This document shows, piece by piece, positions 36,380-45,441 of a stretch of DNA of 64,000 nucleotides; within the stretch, counting starts at the first letter, position 1; each line of letters opens with the position of its first letter. Source of the stretch: Lacticaseibacillus nasuensis JCM 17158 (lineage in GTDB: Bacteria > Bacillota > Bacilli > Lactobacillales > Lactobacillaceae); contig NZ_AZDJ01000022.1 in NCBI RefSeq assembly GCF_001434705.1, forward strand, positions 134,998-198,997. Reading direction: 5' to 3'. The translations under genes and the position numbers were made by a program. Below the pieces are notes generated by a model. It was not told where the DNA came from and made no database searches. It worked only from the letters and a program-made list of their open reading frames with translations.

Positions 36380-36736
36380 CTACTGTTCCGCCACACTCAT
36401 GCGGCGCATCCCCAACGCAATCAAGCCAAAGATCACGGCAAAGGCCACTGCCGCCGCACCGACAATTAAGTACGGGTTCGCCTGCGCGGCGGGCAACGTC
36501 TGCGTCAAGGAACCGCTGGCGAGGTGCCGGGTCAGCACGGCGGCCGCGCTACGTGACGGGGCGATGAGCCGGCCAACCGGGAACCAGGCCAACGCAAAGG
36601 CGACGATGATCCCGCACAGCGTCAAGACGGCGGCCACTCGGTTCACCCGCTGCAGCCACACGTTCACCAATAGCCCAACGCCGCCGCATATCGCAAACGC
36701 CAAGACGATGAACACCGCGTTGGCCAGTGCCGCCAT
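36380..36736 (-). CDS. Small membrane protein at end of ABC operon
   Basis: A 118-residue protein with three hydrophobic spans (about residues 5-27, 35-55, 88-110). It starts 3 bp after the stop of the upstream permease-like gene, with a poor SD, so translation is probably coupled. No family recognised; it is likely a subunit of the same transporter. Confidence 0.55.
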   Translation of the reverse strand: MAALANAVFIVLAFAICGGVGLLVNVWLQRVNRVAAVLTLCGIIVAFALAWFPVGRLIAPSRSAAAVLTRHLASGSLTQTLPAAQANPYLIVGAAAVAFAVIFGLIALGMRRMSVAEQ

Positions 36737-36739
36737 CGC

Positions 36740-37129
36740 TCAAGCTGAGCCCGCGTAACCGAGCTCCTTGATGAACAACACCGGCGTGCCGAAGAGGCTC
36801 ATGGTCAGCCAGTCGAAGGCCAAGCCGACCACGCCAAAGCACAGCCAAGTAGTCAACTGTAGCCAAAATTGTTGCCAACGTGGCAGGCCAAATTGCATGG
36901 CCAGTCGCAGCCATTTGGTCGTCAGCACCATCCCGGCAAGGTAGGCAAACAACGCTAGCGGCACGATCATCGTGTTGCCAAAGGGTTGATTCCAGTCCGG
37001 CTTGGCGCCAATCATGGCATTTAACGCCAGGATGCCCAGGAGGCTGATACCCAGCATCGCCACGGCGAACACCAGAAACGGCTTCAGCAGCTCAAGCAGC
37101 TGCATTTTCAACATGACGCGTGATTTCAT
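36740..37129 (-). CDS. ABC transporter membrane subunit (short permease-like)
   Basis: A 129-residue protein beginning MKSRVMLKMQLLELLKPF, with three hydrophobic spans. Its N-terminus resembles that of the preceding permease (VMLKLQLQ versus VMLKMQLL), suggesting two related half-subunits. AGGAGG precedes the ATG at 37129. It lies 11 bp after the larger permease gene. Confidence 0.6.
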   Translation of the reverse strand: MKSRVMLKMQLLELLKPFLVFAVAMLGISLLGILALNAMIGAKPDWNQPFGNTMIVPLALFAYLAGMVLTTKWLRLAMQFGLPRWQQFWLQLTTWLCFGVVGLAFDWLTMSLFGTPVLFIKELGYAGSA

Positions 37130-37140
37130 CAGCGGGCCTC

Positions 37141-37866
37141 CTAAATCCGGTCGGTCAACTCGACGTGCCGGCCCAAGTGGATGGCTAGGGCCCCACCGCC
37201 AAGTAGCAAGACCAGCAACAGCACCAGCAAGCGCCACGGCTGCGGGGCGGCGTGCCACGGCAAGCCCACCAGCGCCAGCCAGCCGCGCAAGCCGCCAGAC
37301 CTAGCTGGCAGATTCGGTGCCGCCTGCAGCACTACCGCCAGGATGATGCCCGGTAACACCATCACCCCATAAATCACAAACACAAAGGCAAACCGCGCTT
37401 TGCCGAGCCATGGCAGCGTCCAAAAGCCGATGGCCACCCCTAACGCCGCAATGGCCAAGTACGCCACCACGCGCATGACGGCGGTAAGCACGATGCCGCC
37501 CGCCCCGCTGAGGTGATACATCGCGGCCAAAAAACCGCCATCACTGGCGAGGAGGCTCCCGGTGATGGTGACAAACCCACTCATCAAAATGGCACACAAG
37601 CCCAGCCCAACCGCGGCGGTACGCAGGAACAACTGGCGGCTGACGCCATTTTGAAACGCGGCGCCCAGCGCCCACGGGGTGGCGAAGTAGCCGAGAATGG
37701 CGGCTATGTACAAGGCCATAAACTCAGCGGACCAGGCGCCGATCTCAGTGCTACCCCCGAATAAATTTTCCACCACCAGCACCAGCCAGCCAATCAAGCC
37801 GCCGACCAGCACGATGCGCATCATTTGTAATTGAAGCTTCAGCATTACCTGAAATTTAATCGACAT
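37141..37866 (-). CDS. ABC transporter permease, YtrC/D-like
   Basis: A 241-residue integral membrane protein with six hydrophobic spans and no soluble domain. It overlaps the ATPase gene by 11 bp. Partner ATPase plus GntR/YtrA regulator suggests an export or cell-envelope stress transporter of the Ytr type. Substrate unknown. GGAGGTG lies 6 nt before the ATG. Confidence 0.7.
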   Translation of the reverse strand: MSIKFQVMLKLQLQMMRIVLVGGLIGWLVLVVENLFGGSTEIGAWSAEFMALYIAAILGYFATPWALGAAFQNGVSRQLFLRTAAVGLGLCAILMSGFVTITGSLLASDGGFLAAMYHLSGAGGIVLTAVMRVVAYLAIAALGVAIGFWTLPWLGKARFAFVFVIYGVMVLPGIILAVVLQAAPNLPARSGGLRGWLALVGLPWHAAPQPWRLLVLLLVLLLGGGALAIHLGRHVELTDRI

Positions 37867-38725
37867 GGGGGCCACCTCCCGTGCGCGTCAGCTCCAGGTA
37901 CAGCTGTTGTAGGTCCATGCCGTCCACGCTGACCCCGGTTGGCAGCGGCTTTTCAAGCGGCGCATCCAGCGTATACGCCGTCACCATGCCGCCTAACTGC
38001 ACCGTCCGCAGCACGCAGGTCCCGCTGAGCCACTCGCGCACCAAGGCGGCTGGGCCGGTGACGACGCGGCCCTTGACGGCCAAGTCAGCAACGTCTTCAT
38101 CCAAGGTAATGGTCCCACCGTCGAGCACGAACACATGCGTCACCAGGTTCTCGATTTCCTCGATCAGGTGCGACGCGATGATGAACGTTCGCGGCCGCTT
38201 GGCGAAGGTGGCGGCCAGCTCCTGATAGAAAATCTCGCGGTTATTCGCGTCTAGGCCCAGCACCGGCTCGTCCAACATGACAAAGTCGCAAGGCACGCAC
38301 AGCGCGATAATCAGCTTGGCAATGGTGCGATACCCGGTGGACAGTTTGCGCAGCCGCTGGTGGGGATCTAACCCAAAGGCCTGCACCAGGTGCGCGGCCA
38401 GCTGGTCGTCAAAGCGCCCATACATTTGCTGAGTCAGCGTGAACAACTGGGCGATGCGGCTGTCGCCGGGATACAGCGTCGCGGCACTCATCAAGAAGAT
38501 GCGATTTTGCGCCGCGGCGTTTTCCGTGACGCTTTTGCCATCCAGCAAGACCTTGCCCGCCGTGGGAAACAGGCGGTTGTTGACGATTTTCATCAGCGTG
38601 CTTTTGCCGGCGCCATTGCGGCCCAGCAAGCCGTACAGCTGGCCGGCGTCCCAGGTCATGTTGACGCCGCGCAGCACCTGCTTGCGGCCAAAATTGCGGG
38701 TAACTTGTTTGAATTCCATCGTCAT
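37856..38725 (-). CDS. ABC transporter ATP-binding protein, YtrB-like
   Basis: A 289-residue ATPase with Walker A LLGRNGAGKST (about residues 33-43), a degenerate signature LSTGYRTIAKL in place of LSGGQ, Walker B FVMLDEPVLGLD and H-loop IIASHL. The LSTG signature is common in the YtrB/EcsA-like group. The C-terminal ~80 residues form an accessory domain. It overlaps gntR by 4 bp (ATGA). Confidence 0.88.
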   Translation of the reverse strand: MTMEFKQVTRNFGRKQVLRGVNMTWDAGQLYGLLGRNGAGKSTLMKIVNNRLFPTAGKVLLDGKSVTENAAAQNRIFLMSAATLYPGDSRIAQLFTLTQQMYGRFDDQLAAHLVQAFGLDPHQRLRKLSTGYRTIAKLIIALCVPCDFVMLDEPVLGLDANNREIFYQELAATFAKRPRTFIIASHLIEEIENLVTHVFVLDGGTITLDEDVADLAVKGRVVTGPAALVREWLSGTCVLRTVQLGGMVTAYTLDAPLEKPLPTGVSVDGMDLQQLYLELTRTGGGPHVD

Positions 38726-39090
38726 TGCGCATACCCCTCTTCCACTGCGACGATCAGTTCCGCCTTGCTGATGTCGAGCGCCTTTGCGGCCGCCACCAGC
38801 TCCCCAATGCGTTCGGCATAAAAATCGTGCTTGCGCTTCGCCTTGATTCGCTCCTGCGCGCCGGGCACCACAAACATGCCAATGCCGCGCCGCTTCTCGA
38901 TTAACCCCAAGTCGACCAAGACGTTCATCCCCTTGAGCACCGTGGCCGGGTTGATGGCGTAAGTCTTCGCCACCTCAGTCGTCGAGGGAATCTGCGCCTG
39001 CTCGGGAAACGCGCCACTGAGAATCCCGGCGATAAACTGATCGGCAATTTGTTGGTACAGCGGCACCACGCTGCTGGCATCAAATTTCAT
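38722..39090 (-). CDS. GntR family regulator, YtrA subfamily
   Basis: A 122-residue repressor: an N-terminal winged helix (VVPLYQQIADQFIAGILSG...PSTTEVAKTYAINPATVLKGMNVLVDLGLIEKRRGIGMFV) and a short C-terminal helical dimerisation segment, the YtrA layout. It is first in the ABC operon and probably represses it through the palindrome at 39114-39137. AAGGAGG precedes the ATG. Confidence 0.9.
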   Translation of the reverse strand: MKFDASSVVPLYQQIADQFIAGILSGAFPEQAQIPSTTEVAKTYAINPATVLKGMNVLVDLGLIEKRRGIGMFVVPGAQERIKAKRKHDFYAERIGELVAAAKALDISKAELIVAVEEGYAQ

Positions 39091-39113
39091 GGGCGGCCTC
39101 CTTGCGGTTATTT

Positions 39114-39137
39114 GGTTAATTACTCAAGTAACTAACC
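39114..39137 (-). promoter_or_regulatory. Probable GntR/YtrA operator
   Basis: A 24-bp inverted repeat with arms GGTTA-TTACT and AGTAA-TAACC (two mismatched pairs), between the promoter and the gntR ribosome-binding site. Binding here would block transcription after initiation. Confidence 0.7.
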
Positions 39138-39146
39138 TTCGCCACT

Positions 39147-39175
39147 AAGATACTGCCGCAAGCGGCGGCTGTCAA
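39147..39175 (-). promoter_or_regulatory. Sigma-A promoter of the gntR-ABC operon
   Basis: TTGACA (39170-39175), 17-bp spacer, TATCTT (39147-39152) on the minus strand. Confidence 0.8.
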
Positions 39176-39214
39176 CTAGCGGGCCAAATGTTTTTCGCCG
39201 GCTTTGGGCAAGCG

Positions 39215-39244
39215 AAAAGCGCCGCGGCCAGAGGCCGCGACGCT
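39215..39244 (-). terminator. Second terminator downstream of rluD-like gene
   Basis: A 12-bp GC-rich stem with one mismatch (39218-39229, 39233-39244) around a 3-nt loop, followed by four U residues on the minus strand. Confidence 0.65.
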
Positions 39245-39316
39245 CGTGTAGTGTGCTTAATGTGTGCGCATGGTGGTGTGCCACCAGCGAAAGGTGGCTG
39301 CCGGCTCAATTAGCCG

Positions 39317-39358
39317 AAAAAAAAACTGCCGCCAGTCAGTCTCGACTAGCGGCAGTTT
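39317..39358 (-). terminator. Terminator overlapping the rluD-like 3' end
   Basis: A 10-bp perfect stem AAACTGCCGC/GCGGCAGTTT (39323-39332, 39349-39358) followed by nine U residues on the minus strand. The 5' arm lies within the last codons of the gene that ends at 39336. Confidence 0.88.
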
Positions 39359-40247
39359 GAGTTAAGCCCAAGTGGTCAACCAGGGCCTGGAGATCCGCCG
39401 GTAGCGGCGCAGTCACGGTCACCCACTGCTCAGTAAATGGCTGCCAGAACTTCAACTCGGCGCAGTGTAGCGCCTGGCGCGGGCACCCGGTGGGCCCGCC
39501 ATACAAGTCGTCGCCGTAAAGCGGGTGCCCCACCGCGGCGAAGTGTACGCGAATCTGGTGCGTGCGGCCGGTGTGCAGCCGCACCCGCGCCAGTAACGCC
39601 GAACCGGTGGCGGCTTGCCGCCAGTACTCGGTAACGGAACGCTTGCCGCCGAGCACAATGGCCCGCCGCATGTAAAATTCGCGGCTGCGCGCGATGGGTA
39701 ACACAATCCAGCCATGCGGCGGCAACGGCGTGGGGTTGGCGGCGACGGCCAGGTAGGTTTTCTCTAGGCGCGGCGAATGTAGCTGGGCGTCCATGCGGCT
39801 GTGGGCCAGACTGTGCTTGGCAAACAACATCAAGCCGCTGGTGTCGCGGTCCAGCCGGGTGATGACGTGAATGGCCGTGCTTTCGGCGTGGGTCGCCTGC
39901 AGGTAAGCCTTGACCCAGTTGGCCATGCTGTTATCGCCTTTTGCGGCATCGGGAATCGAGGCGACGCCGGCGGGCTTATTCACCACCAGATAGTCGCGGT
40001 CCTCATACGCCACCGCCACCGGTCCGGCCTGCGGCACCACGGTGTCCGCCGGCACTTCCGGCGCCAAGCGCACCAGAATCTCGCTGCCGGGTTGCACCAA
40101 GAAGTTGGTGTGGCGCGCACGGCGGTCGACGAGAATGGCACCGCCGTGATACTTCAGGTGCTTGATTTGCGCCCGGGAGAACCCGGCTTGCCGCAGAAAA
40201 TGGCGCAACAAAATCGCCGGCCCTGCATAGTGCCAGGTCAACTCCAT
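39336..40247 (-). CDS. RluA/RluD family pseudouridine synthase (YjbO-like)
   Basis: A 303-residue enzyme that isomerises uridines in rRNA or tRNA. It has an N-terminal S4-like region (LLRHFLRQAGFSRAQIKHLKYHGGAILVD), VVNKPAGV, and the catalytic HVITRLDRDTSGL with the active Asp. The target base is unknown. The ATG overlaps the ppnK stop (TAATG), implying coupling. The relQ-ppnK-rluD order is the Bacillus yjbM-yjbN-yjbO arrangement. The last residues (LTQTAASRD) are encoded inside a terminator stem. Confidence 0.9.
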   Translation of the reverse strand: MELTWHYAGPAILLRHFLRQAGFSRAQIKHLKYHGGAILVDRRARHTNFLVQPGSEILVRLAPEVPADTVVPQAGPVAVAYEDRDYLVVNKPAGVASIPDAAKGDNSMANWVKAYLQATHAESTAIHVITRLDRDTSGLMLFAKHSLAHSRMDAQLHSPRLEKTYLAVAANPTPLPPHGWIVLPIARSREFYMRRAIVLGGKRSVTEYWRQAATGSALLARVRLHTGRTHQIRVHFAAVGHPLYGDDLYGGPTGCPRQALHCAELKFWQPFTEQWVTVTAPLPADLQALVDHLGLTQTAASRD

Positions 40248-41044
40248 TATTGCTTGGCCCCGATGAACGCGTCTTCCACGCGGTCCCAGAAGTGCATGTG
40301 GCGATACTGGGCGAAATGCACGCGTTCTTGCGCCACCTTCAGCGTCAGCGACACGATGGGCTGCGGGTCTAGCGTGAATTGATCCACGGTCATCAAATAA
40401 TCCTCGCGCGGTTCGGGTTTTAACGTCACCCATTCATCCGGCGCCAGCAGCATCGGTGCGGCCAGCGTGCGGAAGACGCGGTTATTGATCGACGCGATTT
40501 CCGTCACCTGCAAGGCGTCTAGCCGCGGGTGAATCACGGCGCCGCCGTTACTCTTGGAATACGCCGTGGAGCCGGTCGGGGTGGACACGCACAAGCCGTC
40601 GCCGCGAAAGTTCTCAAAGAAGTTGTCGCGAATGTCGACGTCGCAACGCATGGTCGAGCCATAGCGGCGCAAGGTGGCCTCGTTCAACGCCAAATAATGG
40701 GCGCTGGTGTGGTCAGCGAATTCGGCGCGCACGTCCAGCAGCGGGTAGCTGACGCTTTGGCCCGCGTCGTGCTGCAAGGCCGTCACCAAGTCGCCGATTT
40801 CGTAGTCGCGCCAATCGGTGTAAAACCCGAGGTGGCCGGTGTGGACCCCGATGAAGCGCACGGTGGCCAGACTGTCGGCGTAGCGGTGAAAGGCCGACAG
40901 CAAGGTGCCGTCGCCGCCGACGGTAATCACGACGTCGGGCTGCTTGGTGCCCAAGTCAAACCCGGCGGCGGTGAGCTGCTGGCGCAAGGCGGTGCTGGCG
41001 GCCTGCGACTTGGCGCCGCTATTGCTGATGATGGCGATTTTCAT
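40247..41044 (-). CDS. ppnK: NAD kinase
   Basis: A 265-residue enzyme that phosphorylates NAD to NADP. It shows GGDGT at residues 43-47, HTGHLGFYTDW, the LNEATLRR stretch and the GDGLCVSTPTGSTAYSKS motif. The start at 41044 follows GAGGAG and lies inside the end of relQ (26-bp overlap). Confidence 0.95.
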   Translation of the reverse strand: MKIAIISNSGAKSQAASTALRQQLTAAGFDLGTKQPDVVITVGGDGTLLSAFHRYADSLATVRFIGVHTGHLGFYTDWRDYEIGDLVTALQHDAGQSVSYPLLDVRAEFADHTSAHYLALNEATLRRYGSTMRCDVDIRDNFFENFRGDGLCVSTPTGSTAYSKSNGGAVIHPRLDALQVTEIASINNRVFRTLAAPMLLAPDEWVTLKPEPREDYLMTVDQFTLDPQPIVSLTLKVAQERVHFAQYRHMHFWDRVEDAFIGAKQ

Positions 41045-41702
41045 CGTGCTCCTCCTCATTCCATTGGCGTGGCGGGACGCTTTGGCCCTTGCCATAGGAG
41101 AATAATTGCTGCGCCTCTTGAATCTCCTCGCGAATCTCGGACATCTCCTTGTCCAGCATGAAGCTGGCCTCGGCGGCGCGCTTCAAGCGGGCCTTGAGCT
41201 CATCGGGAAACTCGCCTTGATACTTGTAATTCAGCGAGTGCTCGATAGTGGCCCAGAAGTTCATCGACATGGTGCGAATCTGAATCTCGGCCAGGAGCTT
41301 CTTCTCGCCGTGCACGAGCTGCACGGGGTATTCGATGACCACGTGATACGACCGGTAGCCGCTGGGCTTGACGTTGGTGACGTAATCGCGCTCCTCGACC
41401 ACCTTCATGTCGGTGCGCTGGTGCAGCAAGTCGACGATTTGGTAAATGTCCTCGACGAACTGGCACTGGATCCGCAACCCGGCGATGTCTTGCATGTCCT
41501 GTTCGAGCAATTCGTCTGAAATGTAGCGCCGCGCCTGTTTTTCAATAATCGAATCGACGGGCTTCACCCGGCCGGTGACGAATTCAATCGGCGTATGTTC
41601 ATTGGCCTGCTGGAATTGTTTGCGCATGCCGCGGAATTTAATCTTCAACTCGTCTACGGCCTGCTGATACGGCATCAAAAAACTATCCCAGTCACGTGTC
41701 AT
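41019..41702 (-). CDS. relQ: Small alarmone synthetase RelQ
   Basis: A 227-residue single-domain (p)ppGpp synthetase without hydrolase or regulatory domains. Family features: VTGRVKPVDSIIEKQARRY, DMQDIAGLRIQC, KPSGYRSYHVVIEYP, EIQIRTMSMNFWATIEHSLNYKY. It lets the cell raise alarmones on wall or other stress independently of RSH. GGAGG precedes the ATG; it is first in the relQ-ppnK-rluD operon and divergent from the CYTH gene. Confidence 0.95.
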   Translation of the reverse strand: MTRDWDSFLMPYQQAVDELKIKFRGMRKQFQQANEHTPIEFVTGRVKPVDSIIEKQARRYISDELLEQDMQDIAGLRIQCQFVEDIYQIVDLLHQRTDMKVVEERDYVTNVKPSGYRSYHVVIEYPVQLVHGEKKLLAEIQIRTMSMNFWATIEHSLNYKYQGEFPDELKARLKRAAEASFMLDKEMSEIREEIQEAQQLFSYGKGQSVPPRQWNEEEHDENRHHQQ

Positions 41703-41778
41703 CTCTGCGCCTCCTGCGTCTATCTGTTAGTATTTTAGCATACAATAGACCCGAACCGGCGCAACGCAAGGAGAAGCC

Positions 41779-42336
41779 ATGTCAACGAATATTGAACGCG
41801 AATTTAAAACCATTCTCACCGCCGCCCAGGCTCACGCCATCGCGGCCGCTTACCCATTTGCCGCGGCCTTCACCCAAACCAACCACTATTTTGATACGGC
41901 TAGCGGCGCCTTGCGCCAGCTGCACGTCGGCTTGCGCCTGCGCCAATTCGCCGATCACGCCGAACAAACCCTAAAGGTCCCCACCGGCCCGGGCCGCACG
42001 CTCACCGAGCTCACTGACCCCTTGCCCGCCGGCACCGCCAGTTTGCAGCTGACGGCCACCAACACCGTCGGCCACTGGCTGCGCTCGCAAGGCATCACCG
42101 CGCCGCTGACAGAATTCGCCGTGGCCACCACAAAGCGCCGGCTGGCCGAGCTCCCCGCCGGCTTGTTGACGCTTGATCACACGACCTACGGCAACGGCCG
42201 CAGCGACTGGGAGCTGGAGCTTGAATACCACCACCGCGACGCCGCGGCGGCGACCTTCCAGGCCATCTTGACCCGCTTTGGCATCACCGCCACGCCACCG
42301 CAAAACAAGGTGGCCCGCGCCGCCGCCAATTGCTAA
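41779..42336 (+). CDS. CYTH domain phosphatase (YjbK-like)
   Basis: A 185-residue CYTH/triphosphate-tunnel protein: the eponymous ExExK in IEREFK near the start, FDTASGALRQLHVGLRLRQF and the alternating basic/acidic strands (LTLDHTTYGNG, WELELEY). Relatives hydrolyse inorganic triphosphate or other triphosphate compounds. The relQ-yjbK neighbourhood is conserved in Firmicutes. AAGGAGAAG precedes the ATG. Confidence 0.87.
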   Translation: MSTNIEREFKTILTAAQAHAIAAAYPFAAAFTQTNHYFDTASGALRQLHVGLRLRQFADHAEQTLKVPTGPGRTLTELTDPLPAGTASLQLTATNTVGHWLRSQGITAPLTEFAVATTKRRLAELPAGLLTLDHTTYGNGRSDWELELEYHHRDAAAATFQAILTRFGITATPPQNKVARAAANC

Positions 42337-42345
42337 CCATATTTA

Positions 42346-42373
42346 TTGCATCAGGGCGTTAACCTGTTAGACT
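42346..42373 (+). promoter_or_regulatory. Promoter of spxH
   Basis: TTGCAT (42346-42351), 16-bp spacer, TAGACT (42368-42373), 37 bp before the spxH start. Confidence 0.5.
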
Positions 42374-42410
42374 GAGATTAACTACTCCGCCCAGAAAGTC
42401 GGTGACTCGA

Positions 42411-43013
42411 ATGTTTGAAGTGTTCCTGTTCGTCAATCCCATCGGTACCGTGGCCCAACAAGCGGAGCTGGCGGTCACGCAGCTGGCAGAAGAGCTGGCC
42501 GCTGACTTCACGCTGCATTTTGTCTTGTTGCTGTCGCCGCGGGAAATCGACCACGTGATCAACGTTCAAGGCTTCAACTCCCACAACTTGGCCTTGCGCA
42601 ACCAGCTGTTCCAAGCCGCCTACCACATTGCGCTGGACTACAAAGCCGCCCAGTTCCAAGGCAACCACAAGGCCCGGGCGCTGTTATTTACCGAGCAAAA
42701 TCTCCTGCACCACAACGACTGGCGCTACCGCGGCGAATTTGCCGCCCACGCCATTGCCGCCCACGGCATTGATCCCATCGTGTTCAGCCGCGACCGCAAG
42801 CGCACGGCGATGCACGACTGCTTCGCCTCCGACCAAAAGATTGCCCGGGAAATGGGCATCACCTCCACCCCGGCCATGGTGCTGTTCGACAATCGCCAAC
42901 CTAATGCCCCGGGCATGCGCATCGGCAACCTCGAAAGCTACGACCGCCTCAAAAGCATGTGTGAACAAATTCTCGTCAACCCGAATTGGACCGCCGTGCC
43001 GCACCCGCTGTGA
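42411..43013 (+). CDS. spxH: ClpXP adaptor SpxH (YjbH family)
   Basis: A 200-residue DsbA-fold protein that, in Bacillus and Staphylococcus, delivers the thiol-stress regulator Spx to ClpXP. It starts MFEVFLFVNPIGTVAQQAEL; the CxxC redox site found in some homologues is replaced by NPIG, so it cannot act as a thiol oxidase. The conserved ITSTPAMVLFD cis-Pro loop is present. I chose the ATG at 42411; an upstream GTG at 42402 has no better SD. It converges on coiA with a 38-bp overlap of coding ends. Confidence 0.85.
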   Translation: MFEVFLFVNPIGTVAQQAELAVTQLAEELAADFTLHFVLLLSPREIDHVINVQGFNSHNLALRNQLFQAAYHIALDYKAAQFQGNHKARALLFTEQNLLHHNDWRYRGEFAAHAIAAHGIDPIVFSRDRKRTAMHDCFASDQKIAREMGITSTPAMVLFDNRQPNAPGMRIGNLESYDRLKSMCEQILVNPNWTAVPHPL

Positions 43014-44040
43014 GCTTGGCCTCTAACGTGTCATACCACTGCAATGTCTGCCGCCACCGCCAGCCGGTGGCGGTTTTTTCGATGGCGCCGCTGGCCGTTA
43101 ATACCGCCAACCAGCGCTGGCGCACCGCGGCCAGCGGCGGCGCGGCCGCCAGTAACGGCGTCAGTAGCGCCTGCTGCGCCGCCTGGTGCGCCCACCACGC
43201 CGCATCGGCGGCCGCCGTGAAGTCTTGGCGACCCACCGTTAACAGCCATTCCGTGCGCAGCGCCCACTCCGGCGCCAGCAACCCCGGCAACCGCGTCGGC
43301 TCGGCGTGCACCAGCCACGGCACCCCGGCGAGATTGCGCTGCTGAACATACGCCAGCGCCTGCAGCCCCATCGCTAAGCCGTCACGATAATACAGCCGCC
43401 GCCCGATTGCCCGCGCCTCGGCCAGCGCTTGAGCCACCAGTGGGCGGGCGCGCTGCCACTCGCCGGCGGTCGTGTAGCCGTGGTCCCACTGGCGCGTGAG
43501 ACTGGTGGCGTGCACCACCAGTTGCCGACCGTCAAACCCCCACCAGTGCCAGCCGTCGCGCGCCGACCACTGCAAGAATTTCGCCTGCCGCCGGCCGAAT
43601 GCACCACGCAAATACGGTGCGCCGAGAATCCACACGCACCGGAGGCCGAGCTTGGCGTAGCCTTGCGTGCGCACGGCTAGCCGCGCGCCGGAGAGCGGCG
43701 AGCACTGAAACTCCAGCACCAAGGTCGTCTCCCCGCGCGTCCACACGACGTCGGCGCGCTGTTGAATCTCTGGGTAATACTGCTCCATGGCCACGGTGTA
43801 ACCCAGTCGCTCGCCTAACTCCGCCAGCCAGAGCTTGCCGCGCATGTGGGTCGGCGACTCGGGTTCGCTCGGCGTGCAGGCGTGGCCGCGGTGGGCAAAA
43901 TGCGCCGGTAGCACCTGGCCATTCTTGATGATCAACGCCCCGCCGCATTGCGGACAGAAAAACGCGCCGGTTAACGCGGCTGCTTGTTCATGCGAGCGCA
44001 ACGTCACCAACGCGTGGGTGGTGGTTTGAGCCACGAACAT
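42976..44040 (-). CDS. coiA: Competence protein CoiA
   Basis: A 354-residue DNA-uptake protein needed for recombination of transforming DNA. Visible: an N-terminal zinc-ribbon-like region (FFCPQCGGALIIKNGQVLPAHFAH), a nuclease-like core (SPTHMRGKLWLAELGERLGY, RADVVW, VLEFQCSPLS; the D and E/Q-x-Q residues of a PD-(D/E)XK fold) and a long Ala/Leu-rich C-terminal region. AAGGGG lies 9 nt before the ATG at 44040. Together with comFA, comFC, cinA and recA it suggests a full transformation set elsewhere in the genome. Confidence 0.9.
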   Translation of the reverse strand: MFVAQTTTHALVTLRSHEQAAALTGAFFCPQCGGALIIKNGQVLPAHFAHRGHACTPSEPESPTHMRGKLWLAELGERLGYTVAMEQYYPEIQQRADVVWTRGETTLVLEFQCSPLSGARLAVRTQGYAKLGLRCVWILGAPYLRGAFGRRQAKFLQWSARDGWHWWGFDGRQLVVHATSLTRQWDHGYTTAGEWQRARPLVAQALAEARAIGRRLYYRDGLAMGLQALAYVQQRNLAGVPWLVHAEPTRLPGLLAPEWALRTEWLLTVGRQDFTAAADAAWWAHQAAQQALLTPLLAAAPPLAAVRQRWLAVLTASGAIEKTATGWRWRQTLQWYDTLEAKLTAGAARRSNSG

Positions 44041-44088
44041 TCGCATCATCCCCTTGAAGATGATTACGCCATGCGTGGCCGTTTTCCC

Positions 44089-45432
44089 TTAATTCTTAAA
44101 ACTATGAATCGGCGCCGGAATCCGGCCGCCGCGGCCGATAAAGGCGCTGGCGTCGCCGGTGTTCACCGGCATGATTGGCGCCCGGCCGAACAAGCCGCCG
44201 AACTCGATGGTGTCGCCCACCGTTTTGCCTGGCACGGGAATCACCCGCACCGCCGTGGTCTTGTTGTTGATCATGCCGATGGCGGCCTCATCGGCGATCA
44301 TGCCGGCCAGGGTCGTCGCCGGCGTATCGCCCGGCACCGCCACCATGTCTAAGCCGACGGAGCACACCGCGGTCATCGCCTCGAGCTTCTCCAGCGTGAT
44401 GTGCCCGGCTTGCGCGGCTTCAATCATGTTGCGGTCCTCGGAGACGGGAATGAACGCCCCCGACAGCCCGCCGACGCGGGCGGCCGCCATGATGCCGCCT
44501 TTTTTCACCGCGTCGTTCAACAACGCCAACGCCGCGGTGGTGCCCGGCGTGCCGACGTGGCTGAGCCCCAGCGTCTCGAGAATCTCCGCTACCGAATCCC
44601 CCGGCGCCGGCGTCGGGGCCAGCGACAAGTCGACGATGTTAAACGGCACGCCGAGGCGCTTGGCCGCCGCCTGGCCGATGAACTCGCCCATGCGCGACAC
44701 CTTGAAGGCCGTCTGCTTAATCGTCTCGCAAATCACCTCGAAGCTGGCGTTAGGCAACTTGGCCACGGCGCGCTGAACGACGCCGGGCCCGGAGACGCCG
44801 GTGCTGATGGCGACGTCGCCTTCCGACACACCCCAAAACGCCCCGGCCATGAAGGGATTGTCCTCCACGGCGTTGCAGAACACGACCAGCTTCATCGCGT
44901 TCACCGGGTCGATGGCGGCAATCGCCTTGACCGTTTCGCCCATTTGCGCCACGGCGTCCATGTTGATGCCGGCGCGGGAGCTGCCGACGTTCACCGCCGC
45001 GCACACGCGCTCGGTCGTCGCCAGCGCCTCAGGCAAGCTTTGCATTAACGCCGTGTCGGCTGGTGTGCAGCCATTGGCCACCAGCGCCGCGTAGCCGCCG
45101 ATGAGGTCGACGCCAATCGCCTGCGCCGCGTCATCTAAGGCGTGGGCAATCGGGAGAAAATCCGGGTGCGGGTCGGCGCCGGCCAACAGCGCCACCGGGG
45201 TGACGGCGATGCGCTTGTTGACGATGGGCAGGCCGTATTCGTTGCTTAAGGCGTCGGCCACCGGCACCAGCTGCGCCGCCACGCGCGTGATCTTGGCGTA
45301 GACTTTTTTAGCAGTGGTGGCGGTGTCGCCGGTGACGCAATCTAACAGCGAGATGCCCATCGTAATCGTGCGAATATCGAGGTTTTCCTCGCTGATCATC
45401 TCGATGGTTTCTTTGATTTGCTCGGTTTCCAT
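44089..45432 (-). CDS. UPF0210 (PFL-like) family protein
   Basis: A 447-residue protein of the DUF711/UPF0210 family, distantly like the radical-enzyme PFL fold: [87 protein letters not shown]. No glycyl-radical motif is present and the reaction is unknown. It is preceded by an ACT-domain gene with a 9-bp gap, a conserved pair. GTAGGAGG lies before the ATG. Confidence 0.9.
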   Translation of the reverse strand: METEQIKETIEMISEENLDIRTITMGISLLDCVTGDTATTAKKVYAKITRVAAQLVPVADALSNEYGLPIVNKRIAVTPVALLAGADPHPDFLPIAHALDDAAQAIGVDLIGGYAALVANGCTPADTALMQSLPEALATTERVCAAVNVGSSRAGINMDAVAQMGETVKAIAAIDPVNAMKLVVFCNAVEDNPFMAGAFWGVSEGDVAISTGVSGPGVVQRAVAKLPNASFEVICETIKQTAFKVSRMGEFIGQAAAKRLGVPFNIVDLSLAPTPAPGDSVAEILETLGLSHVGTPGTTAALALLNDAVKKGGIMAAARVGGLSGAFIPVSEDRNMIEAAQAGHITLEKLEAMTAVCSVGLDMVAVPGDTPATTLAGMIADEAAIGMINNKTTAVRVIPVPGKTVGDTIEFGGLFGRAPIMPVNTGDASAFIGRGGRIPAPIHSFKN

Positions 45433-45441
45433 CGCGGCCTC

